Assembly (NCBI GenBank): GCA_963971575.1 | Contig: OZ020618.1 | Span: 34,636,731-34,700,730 of the forward strand | Length of the DNA: 64,000 bases | Direction of reading: 5' to 3' | Source of the DNA: Liopterus haemorrhoidalis | Lineage: Eukaryota > Arthropoda > Insecta > Coleoptera > Dytiscidae | Shown here: positions 55,909 through 64,000 of the stretch, piece by piece | Numbering within the stretch: position 1 is the stretch's first letter | Layout of the letters: each line of letters starts with the position of its first letter | Notes under the pieces: generated by a model | What the model saw: only the letters and a program-made list of their open reading frames with translations | Database searches by the model: none | Told to the model about the DNA's origin: nothing | Made by a program: the position numbers and the translations under genes

Positions 55909-57168
55909 TAGGGATGGGGAAAAAAACATCGATGTATCGAAAACATCGATGTAACGAAAACATCGATGTCTACTACCGATGTCGATGTTTAAACTTTGAA
56001 ATTCAGAAACTACCGCTAGAGGCGCTGGAATCTTAAAATTTTTATTTTTATTAAAATTAGTACACAAAATATAAGCGCTTATGATATAACAATACTAATA
56101 GTGTTAGTTTTTATTGTTCTTAGCAGTTAGCAGAATAAGAAAATAAGAAGAAACTTATAATTTTTGCAAACAATGCGAACAACCAACGACGTCAAAACAC
56201 TTGTTTCTTTTTGAGTCTTGTTGAGCGGGATTTTCCCAGTTGTTATTTCTCCAATTCTTGGAATTACCGTATTTGGGAAATATAATTATAATTTATTTAT
56301 TAATAAAACTATTGCAGACACCTTTATTTTGGACGTTTGCCATTGCTGATAGTACTAGGCCGTTTCCGAAACGTCCGAATTTATTTTTTATTTTACTCTT
56401 GAAGTATTATATCTTTTTTGATACTAATACTCATTATATTGTACTATTCTAGCTTAGTACTATCAGCAATGACAAACGTCCAAAATAAAGGTGTCTGCAT
56501 TAATATTGGACCATTGCAAAATAATTTCAAAGATATTAATAAAACTATTATTAGGATTATTATATTGTAATTTTAGTGTAAAATTAATATTAGGATTGCT
56601 ATAATAGTTTTAAAAAATGTAATATGTGCAGTCTATTCCAAACTATTAGGTGGAACGAATCATTTTTGTCATTAACTATTTTTTTATATATTGAAGTTGG
56701 ATTTTCCTGAACATAATGATCAATAGCTTCAATCAATCGATAAAAGTAACTAGAATTGAAAATCTACCGCCTAAACCAAAAGAACAGACTTTATTGGAAC
56801 TTAAAAAAGTTGTGTATGACAGTATGTTATTTTTATATTAAATAATATAAAATTAACATTAAGATTACTATTTTAGTATTATAATAAAATGCAATATTTC
56901 ATTTTAGAAATGTAAAAATAGTAGGTACAAATTAGAATTATTATATTGGGTATAATAATATGAATGTGAAATTAATTACTATTAAAAAATAATATTTCTA
57001 TTTAAAAATCTAATAAATGCTTTTTGTGTATTATGTTACTTTTTTTCGTATTTTATCTTTACATTATTAAATAAGACCTATATAATATAAATAAATAGCT
57101 TTTTTTAATATTAATAAAACATCGATGTATCTGAAACATCGATGTTTTTCCTTTGATGTACAACCCTA
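55909..57168. mobile_element. hAT-Ac-like non-autonomous element with CATCGATG boxes, 1260 bp
   Basis: Ends TAGGGATGGGG and, at right, ...TGTACAACCCTA (complement TAGGGTTGTAC). Flanks CTCTAGGG (55901-55908) and CTCTAAGG (57169-57176) are an 8-bp duplication with one mismatch. Near the left end ACATCGATGT occurs three times (55928-55975), near the right end twice (57119-57146). Such subterminal boxes are typical transposase-binding arrays. A palindromic element is nested inside. No ORF. Confidence 0.8.
56313..56499. mobile_element. Nested palindromic MITE, 187 bp
   Basis: The left arm starts TGCAGACACCTTTATTTTGG and pairs with the right arm over about 45 bp with few mismatches. The centre is AT-rich. 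The target duplication is unclear. Confidence 0.8.
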
Positions 57169-57176
57169 CTCTAAGG

Positions 57177-57422
57177 AGTGTAGAACTACGTTGTGTCATA
57201 ATATTATAATTACTTATTGTATTGTATTTTTATTTTTGGATACTTTTATTTTTGTAAAGAACAATAATCTTATTGTTCTTTATAGCACACGAGGAATCTA
57301 ATAATGGTTTAGCGAAACGTTGTTTTTCCAAAATATACGTACTGTCCAAAAAGCTGAGTGACTCGTATTCTTTCTCTTACCATTTAATTATTTGGACGTA
57401 AAACATTTTCCATTGTTACAGA
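57177..57422 (+). repeat. PLE3 distal end and pseudo-LTR segment
   Basis: 'gcgaaacgttg' near 57312 resembles the PLE4 tail. 57370-57414 ('ttctttctcttaccattta', 'attatttggacgtaaaac') repeats 51809-51851 just before the PLE3 start codon in the same orientation, so it is the direct second copy of the PLE3 end. Confidence 0.75.
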
Positions 57423-57947
57423 CAGGGCCGGCGATAGGTATGTGCATGGTCTCGCGGCCCACAGGCCTCGCGCATGGTGCGAACTTTCTGAACCGTACTC
57501 GCGTACACCAAACACCCATTAAATTGTATATGTAGTTTTCGAGCGCGCGGAAAATAGAAAGAAGAAAACGGATGGGGTGTTTGCATCAGCTGTGAAGCGC
57601 TGTGATTCCCTTAATATGAGAAAAAATCACACAGCCGAAAGTTGTTGTTGATGGATGCCACAGAAAAAAAAATAGTGTAACATTCACTAAATTTATCCCT
57701 CATTAAAATATATACATTTGAAACATTATAGGAGTATCTAAACATAGCGTGGTAGCAGACAGCACCAGGTAAGGAAAATTACATTTTGACTGATGTATCT
57801 CCTTCATTCCGTCATTTTGCGTGGTCCATCATTATTGAACCAGCCCTTTTTGACCACCGCGTAAATATAAATTTTTCTTGTCAATCTTGCACATGGCATC
57901 GCGCCTGCCCTGGCACATGGCCTCGCAAACCCTAGCGCTGGCCCTGG
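57423..57947. mobile_element. hAT MITE, 525 bp
   Basis: Ends CAGGGCCGGCG and CGCTGGCCCTG. Flanks GTTACAGA (57415-57422) and GTTACTGA (57948-57955), one mismatch. GC-rich subterminal 'tcgcggcccacaggcctcgc' and 'tggcacatggcctcgc'. No transposase. Confidence 0.82.
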
Positions 57948-57955
57948 TTACTGAG

Positions 57956-58344
57956 AATGAAAATATTAGTCCTTACATTTTAACTATATTAGCTAAAATT
58001 GTTGTAATATACACGTGTACACGTGTGTTGCGTACTTTTTTTAAAATAGATATTGCAGGTTTCAAACATATTCTTGTACAAGGAGATGGATGCACTAAAT
58101 ATTTCTTTTGTATGTGTGAGAACTCTAAGGACTCAAACATTGAAAACCGCAGGGTTCTGCTAAAATTTTACTTGATTTGCCAAAACGATTGAGAACAGAT
58201 GCAGTTTACCTGAAGTAGCAAGTTTAATCATTTAAAGTAGAAATTCAAAAATAGTCAGAATGGACGAGCTATACTCAAAATTATTATTGTGACAGTCAAA
58301 TAGTACAATGGGGATTTTGTCCTAATACAGTCATAAAATCCAAG
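57956..58344. other. Unassigned stretch
   Basis: Contains ACACGTGTACACGTGT near 58012. The open frame at 57878-58192 crosses the MITE end and is not credible. CCTAATACAG at 58330 looks like a splice acceptor, but the next frame has a stop. Confidence 0.4.
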
Positions 58345-58508
58345 GTTGGATAAATTATTCCCAAATTATAGAGGGTTCTTACCAGGTAAAGGCTATATAG
58401 TCAAGCGATCGTTTCGAGATGGAAGCAAACAGGTAATTCCTAAAAACAGGCTTAAAAGTTGGCCAGGTGAATGGTATGATGTAGACTTCGCCACTGATAC
58501 AGACGAGG
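58345..58508 (+). CDS. Candidate host exon, function unknown (5' exon of a two-exon candidate)
   Basis: The frame reads LDKLFPNYRGFLPGKGYIVK, RSFRDGSKQVIPKNRLKSWP and GEWYDVDFATDTDE, with mixed, non-repetitive composition unlike the surrounding junk. It ends GAG G at 58508, followed by a consensus donor GTGAGT (58509-58514). The 5' border is unclear: an in-frame TAA at 58334 requires an acceptor between 58337 and about 58372 (AAG at 58344 or ATAG at 58371 are options). The phase fits the exon at 59435. I do not recognise the protein. It may be a small host gene or part of an unfamiliar element. Confidence 0.35.
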
Positions 58509-58599
58509 GTGAGTACTTTTATTCTTTTATGTTGTTCGAGATAGCGAATTAATAAATTAGAAAAAAAAAAGAGTGAATATTGTGTGTCTCAATGTGTTG

Positions 58600-59110
58600 T
58601 TACTGCCAGTGGCATCAGTTCGGTAATAGCTCTGGAACCATGGTGGCAGATGGTGAGCTATGCCGACGGGCTGAGGATGATAATGATATGCGAAGATATT
58701 TGTACTGCCAGTGGCAACAGGTTGGTAATAGCTGTGAAACCATAGTGGCAGATGGTGAGCTATGGCGACGGGCTGATGATGATAATGATATGCGACGATA
58801 TTTGTACTGCCAGTGGCGTCAGTTCGGTAATAGATCTGGAAACATGGTGGAAGGTGGTGAGCTATGGCGACGGGCTGATGATGATAAAGATATGCGACGA
58901 TATTTGTGCTGCCAGTGGCATCAGTTTGATAATAGCTCTGGAACCATGGTGGAAGATGGTGAGCTATGGCGACGGGCTGTTGATGATAAGGATATGGGAC
59001 GATATTTGTGCTGCCAGAGGCATCAGTTCGGTAATAGCTCTGGAACCATGGTGGCAGATGGTGAGCTATGGCGACGGGCTGATGACGATGATGAAAGATT
59101 ATGGTATTAT
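58600..59110 (+). repeat. Minisatellite, five units of 102 bp, in the candidate intron
   Basis: Units start with TGCCAGTGGCATCAG near 58605, 58708, 58810, 58912 and 59014. Each contains 'tagctctggaaccatggtgg' and 'tgagctatggcgacgggctg'. The period is a multiple of three, so two frames stay open (179 and 136 codons) without implying a protein. A GAT-rich tract follows to about 59240. Confidence 0.9.
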
Positions 59111-59434
59111 TGTTGTTGATGATGATGATGAAAGAGCATGGTGTTGTTTTTGTTATTGTTGATAATGATGATGAATGATCAAGTTGTTGTTAATTATGAT
59201 GATGAATGATTATGTTGATGATGACAATAATGATGTTGTTGATATGAGAACTGACACAGTGAAAATTATAATAGTGTAGATGCACTGCACGGTATCAGAC
59301 ATCAATTTGTATAGAATTCTGAATTGCCAGTATGTGAAGAAATGTTTTATCAATTAGTAGTAAAAGTTCTCATTATCTTTGGTGACATTAACGTTAAAGT
59401 TATTCATTATACTAATTTTAGCTGCATTTTTCAG

Positions 59435-59532
59435 ATGAAAATGTGAAATGGAACACGCCAATTAATGGCAGTACCTTATATCTCGAGAGCGAGATATCTG
59501 TCAGGTTGGCCGTGATAGCGAATTTAAGATAA
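59435..59532 (+). CDS. Candidate host exon, 3' partner of 58345-58508
   Basis: A strong acceptor GCTGCATTTTTCAG ends at 59434. Joined to the donor exon, the split codon is G|AT (Asp), and the frame continues ENVKWNTPINGSTLYLESEI and SVRLAVIANLR to TAA 59530-59532. Phase agreement and acidic continuity (TDTDED-EN) support the join. A GT at 59514 (CAG|GTTGGC) could be a further donor. Product unknown. Confidence 0.35.
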
Positions 59533-61000
59533 ATTAAAAGGGAGTTTATATCCTAAATTAACGCTGATGCAAGATCGATCATGAGCGGGGCAAAAAGGCC
59601 TCCTGTGACGTCAGTTATTGAAAAAGTTTAGTAGCCCAAAAATTCTGAGTGCGAAAGAACTGGATATTCAGATTAGGACTGTCACCTTGAACGGTTGTAA
59701 GGCATCCTGTGTTAATTGTTTAATTGTTTTTATAAGTGAATTTTATGAAAATGGTGATTATTTAAAAATAAAATGGTACATAATATAACATTTATTTTTT
59801 TAGAGAAATAATAATTTATATTTTTGTTCCAAACAAAAATAAGAATATCATATTTTTTGCAATCCCACCTTCATAAATTTATGGGTACGCTATTGAAATG
59901 TGTGTGTTTTTTGAACGCCCTTTTGGCGCCCCTGACAACGTGGCACCCTGGGTCTGTGCCCCTCTTGCCCCTAACATTCAGCGCTTCTGGTGACAAATCA
60001 CGTTTTGAATGTTACGTCTTCATATATTTTAGATATAAATTACATGCCCAATTCCAGCTGACACTACACATTCACACACAGAAACACAGCACTTCAATTG
60101 TAATACAAGATACACTAACGGATAAACACGTTTACACACTATAAGATATGTATCATTCAACTCAGTTAGTCAGTTATTAGTCAGTTGTCAGTCAGTAGTT
60201 AGTAGTACATGTATTATCAGTTACTTGTAGTGGCGTATCCAAGGGGGGGGGGGGCTAAGGGGCTGTAACCCTCCCCGTGGATAGTCAATACACACTCGCA
60301 CGTTTAACTATGAGGACATAATTTTTACAAACTTCCAGGGATACACAGTACTGGCAAAAGATGCAATGCCATGGAAATAGCGAGTACCCATCTCGGTTTA
60401 CATTTTTTTCATGGGCAGCGTTGTCAGGTTGGGCGATAAATCGACGTTTGGCTTTTTAGTTTTGCGACCTCAAATACAAGCAAGTCGCCGGGCGATTGTT
60501 TAGGCTCTTGACAAATTTGGGCTCCAGAACAGATTTGGGATATGGGTGAAAGTGGAAATTTTCTATATCATTATAACAGTAAACTTCAAACAAAGAAAAA
60601 TAGCAACAGACCCAGTTAATATAGAATAGTATATCTATTTAAAATTTAAATAATGCCGGAAGATTTTAGTTCGACAACGAAAATTCAAGTCAAAAGCGTA
60701 GTGAATTTCAGGTGAAACCCAGGAAACCGCAGTTCTCGCATGCTTCATGTTTGTAGATTTGTATTTTGCATAGTGTAAAATAAAAAAAGTTGACGTTCAA
60801 TGTGATACATTAAATAATATGAAAATTCGTTCATAAATTAATATAATTATATTTACGTTTACCATTAGTATTTCAATTCATTGAATTTGTGTTACGTGAA
60901 AGGAACAAAGTCCATATCCTAACGCAGTGCGGAAGTAGATAGTAATTGCTCTTTTTAATATTACCTGACTGCCTCTTAAATATTTAAAAATGATTTTTTA
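59533..61000. other. Non-coding stretch with isolated transposon-like ends
   Basis: 'tagtggcgtatccaaggggg' at 60228 and 'ggcgcccctgacaacg' near 59925 look like DNA-transposon termini, but no matching partners or duplications were found. No gene. Confidence 0.4.
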
Positions 61001-61008
61001 ATGTTGGC

Positions 61009-61173
61009 CAGGACCGCGTCAAGCGGGGTCTTAGGGGTGCCATGTACCCCAGCGGCGGGCCCTGGAGAGCGGCAAATTAAATTAAATTATTTTATTATTT
61101 GCTAAATTTGTCTTTTTAGAGACGGCAATTTTTGTGTGGCACCTCGGCGCCATAGTACCTTGGCGCGGCTCTG
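61009..61173. mobile_element. Small hAT MITE, 165 bp
   Basis: Perfect duplication ATGTTGGC (61001-61008, 61174-61181). Ends CAGGACCGCGTCAAG and, complemented, CAGAGCCGCGCCAAG. An AT-rich centre lies between GC-rich ends. Confidence 0.9.
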
Positions 61174-61181
61174 ATGTTGGC

Positions 61182-61489
61182 AAATCTACGCAAAATACAA
61201 CAGTAAATGTAAATGACCGTTGACATTTGTAGAAACTAAATTTTCTAAATATTTTTAAATATTTTTTTTAAACTTCCCCACCAAACAGCTGCGGTTACTT
61301 ATTTCATACACGGGTCAAACAACTTTGACGGCCTCGCCCACTGTTAGTCGGCTCGTAGTTTTTTACGTTGCCAACAGATGGCGTGGACTACCTTGCAATA
61401 GTTCTCGCGACGCTAGCGCAAGCTGAGTAGCGCTACTTGCTGAGGAAAATGTGACAAAAGTATCTCAGCTGGAACTGACAACGGAGATG
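61182..61489. other. Spacer, no gene
   Basis: GC rises between 61310 and 61440; nothing was recognised. Confidence 0.45.
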
Positions 61490-62340
61490 TATCGATGTTT
61501 TTCGTTTTTTTTTTTTTGTCATGTTATTAATTAATTTTCCTTACTTATATAATTTAAAACTATATTAATAATAATACTGTTTATTCACTCAATTCAGTTT
61601 TACAGTTTTAAGTCAGTCATATACAATAATTATAAACATGTTACATAAAAAGTTATATATTAGTTACATAAATAATAAATTCAAGTTAAAGTAATATACC
61701 TATTTGAAGCTTGTAAACTAATTTGAGGTCCGACCATAATTCAAGTGGGCTGGTTTTGAAATTTGCTGCCACTGGGGTGGAGAGATACATTTCAGTATCA
61801 GGGTCAAACTTTGATCCGTCATTTTTTTGTTCGACTTTAACCCTGGTCATTGTCCGAATCTGCAGATGAGGATCCTGGGGAAGGCACGTTGGTTGGTATT
61901 GCAGCTACCAGTTTTTTAATTTGAGTAAGGGTTCGGGATGAAGCAATTGGATCAGAAAAATGTATGGTTTTAAACCACGGATCAAGGAACATTGATAGTG
62001 TTAATAAATGGGCATGTTCGCGATCTTTGAATCTTGCCTCAAACTTGCTATGGATGTGCGGTATCGCGGATATCCGGTGTGGCGTTGTTGTTGTAGCGAA
62101 CGGTTGGGTGGAGTCAAGTTTAAGTAACATAGTAACAACCACTCAAGTCAAAAACTCAATCATTACGTGCATTAAACTAATTTGAAAATTTTAAATCTTA
62201 AATTGAAAACATCGTTTTAGTGTGGACCACGTTGTTAAAAAAAAAAAACATCGAAAACAAAACTTCGATGTAAAAATATCGATGTTTTTACTGCAAAAAA
62301 TCGATGTTTTAAAAACATCGATATTTCTTTGCCATCCCTA
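61490..62340 (-). mobile_element. hAT-Ac-like element, internally deleted
   Basis: The right end ...TTTGCCATCCCTA is the complement of TAGGGATGGCAAA, related to the element at 55909. ATCGATGT boxes lie at 62266-62330 and at 61489-61500. The left terminus was not found, so the left limit is approximate. Confidence 0.65.
61837..62142 (-). pseudogene. hAT-Ac transposase fragment
   Basis: Minus-strand frame with HIHSKFEARFKDREHAHLLT and LSMFLDPWFKTIHFSDPIAS, then an acidic Ser-rich end. 'a.fLDPrFK...F' is the conserved block in the middle of Ac/ZBED1-type transposases; here DPW replaces DPR. About 100 codons remain; BED finger and catalytic core are absent. Confidence 0.75.
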
Positions 62341-62439
62341 GTTACAGGGACTGTGATCGGCCGGTTCTCTGTAACAAAATATTATTGTGAATTATTATCG
62401 TACATATATAATTAGCTACCGTGTGTTAGAGATTTCGTA

Positions 62440-64000
62440 ACACTGTGACGTCATTTTTCCTAAGGTTCTCGTGATTCGCTAACTGGGGACACCCTGCTTC
62501 TTGATTGGCTGACAGGTGACGCACTCTCCCGTGATTGACTAACTGGTGATATCCTGTCCCGTGATTCGCCCTGGTTCCCAGTTTGACTTGATTGACAGGT
62601 ATTTTGCAGATTTATTCTCTAAGAATCTATGAATATAATTACATATAGAAATTTGTAGGATTTCGTTGGCATAAACAAGATACTCTAGATACTCCTATAT
62701 CCTTTGACTGATATCAACAATATTTTGCAGATTTATGCTTTAAAAAACTGCGGATAAAATAACATATAGAAATGTTTAGGGTTTCGTAGGCATAAACAAG
62801 AAACTCTAGACACTGCTATATCCTTTGACCGATATGAACAATATTTTGCAGATATATTCTCCAAGAATTTACGAATATAATTACATACATAAATGTCTAG
62901 GATTTCGTAAGCATAAACAAGAGACTCCTATATCCTTTGACCGACATGAACAATATTTTGCAGATTTATTCTCTAAGAATTTGCTGATAAAAGAACATAC
63001 AGAAATATCTAGGGTTTCGTAGATATAAATAAGAAACTCTTGAAGCTCCTATATTCTTTGATCGATATGAAAAACATTTTGCAAATTTATTCTCTAAAAA
63101 TCTGCGGATAAAACATCGTATAGAAATGTCTAGAGTTTCGTAGGCATAAATGAGAAACTGTAGACACTTCTATGTTCTTTGATCGATATGAAATATATTT
63201 TGCAGATTTATTATTTAAAAATCTGCGGATAAAATAACCTATAGAATTGAATAGAGTTTCGTGGGCATAAACAAGAAACCCTAGGATATTCCTATATCCT
63301 TTGACCGATATGAACAGTATTTTGAAGATATATTTTCTAAGAATCTACGAATATAATTATATACATAAATGTCTAGGGTTTTGTAGGCATAAACAAGAGA
63401 CTCACTCACCCTGTTTCATTTGACCAATATAAACAATATTTTGCACATTTATTCTCTAAGAATCTACGAATATAATTACATACGTAAATGTCTAAGGTTT
63501 CGTAGGCATAAACAAGAGACTCTAGATACTCCTGTTTCCTTTGACCGATATGAACAATATTTTGACCATTTATTCTATAAGAATTTACGAATATAATTAC
63601 GTACATAAAGTCTAGGGTTTCGTAGGCATAAACTAGAGACTCTAGATACTTCTGTTTCCTTTGACCGATATGAACAATATTTTGCAGATTTATTCTCTAA
63701 GAATCTACGAATATAATTACAAATTGAAATGTCTAGGGTTTCGTAGGCATAAATTAACGTCTCAAATTATTTTTAGTTTTAACAATATAAATGTAATGTA
63801 CTAAGTAAAAATGAATCGTTTTCTCATATTAAAAAGATAATGAATAAATAATCTAACTATATAATTAGCAAGTATCTGTATGTAATGTCGGTAACTTTAT
63901 GACGTTAATTTTTCTAAAGTTCTCGTGATTGGCTAACTGGGGACACCCTGCTTCTTGATTGGCTGACAGGTGACGCACTCTCCCGTGATTGACTAACTGG
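62440..64000. repeat. Hierarchical satellite, continues beyond window
   Basis: Ten units of about 120 bp (near 62585, 62706, 62832, 62943, 63064, 63184, 63308, 63426, 63548, 63668). Each has 'gatatgaacaatattttgca', 'tttattctctaagaatctac', 'gaatataattacatac' and 'tctagggtttcgtaggcata'. They are preceded by a block with 'gattcgctaactggggacac' and 'gattggctgacaggtgacgc' (62470-62560) that recurs at 63915-64000. The higher-order period is therefore about 1.45 kb. Confidence 0.9.

Noticed and set aside
58580..59162. 179- and 136-codon repetitive open frames as a repeat protein
   Set aside because: They lie on a 102-bp minisatellite whose period keeps two frames open at once; no third-position bias is evident and the region is a likely intron.
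60228..60260. Transposon terminus-like TAGTGGCGTATCCAAGG with G-run
   Set aside because: No inverted partner could be located within several kb.

Overview
The window looks like nuclear, AT-rich, gene-poor DNA from an arthropod, most likely an insect. The support is its mix of mobile elements: a rosa-type (DD41D) mariner, piggyBac, several hAT families, jockey/I-like and CR1-like LINEs, Ty3/gypsy elements, several Penelope-like elements (PLEs) and tRNA-derived SINEs. The order cannot be named from this alone. No complete host gene was recognised. Two small exon candidates remain: a MADF-like exon at 34507-34687, and a two-exon candidate at 58345-58508 plus 59435-59532.

Layout. 0-4.5 kb: a Harbinger-like MITE, then the 3' end of a LINE split by a short retroposed fragment and by a hAT MITE, each with exact target-site duplications (TSDs). 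4.5-7.0 kb: two pairs of long inverted repeats that interleave rather than nest, plus a 5'-truncated LINE end. 7.4-10.2 kb: LINE reverse-transcriptase remnants on both strands and a piggyBac remnant. 10.4-14.4 kb: one long, decayed LINE with an extremely purine-rich sense strand. 14.5-15.8 kb: a structurally complete mariner whose second catalytic Asp is Tyr. 15.9-27.2 kb: a PLE flanked by inverted copies of its own end; a young Ty3/gypsy element (two 180-bp LTRs that read identically, one 1293-residue ORF) sits inside the right-hand copy. 19-32 kb: a dispersed repeat family (here 'R') built from 250-300 bp modules, with tRNA-like blocks that differ between copies. 32.2-33.5 kb: a satellite of about 72 bp units with hairpin potential. 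34.8-46.2 kb: a giant Foldback-like element. Its arms are tandem arrays of about 137 bp units, it is bounded by a 10-bp direct repeat, and a second gypsy element with a canonical -1 frameshift site lies in its right arm. 47-57.4 kb: a short PLE with inverted ends, a mariner remnant, a jockey remnant, then two PLEs head-to-tail whose 3' region was hit by three hAT-type insertions. 58.3-59.5 kb: the candidate two-exon gene with a minisatellite in its intron. 61-62.3 kb: hAT remnants. 62.4-64 kb: a hierarchical satellite running off the end.

Nesting gives a relative order. The gypsy element at 22785-27172 is younger than PLE1. The hAT MITE at 37313-37604 landed inside the A box of an older tRNA-like block. 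The SINE at 47301 is younger than the PLE around it. Most coding sequence is dead. The gypsy polyprotein at 23007-26888 is the one element ORF that reads fully intact.
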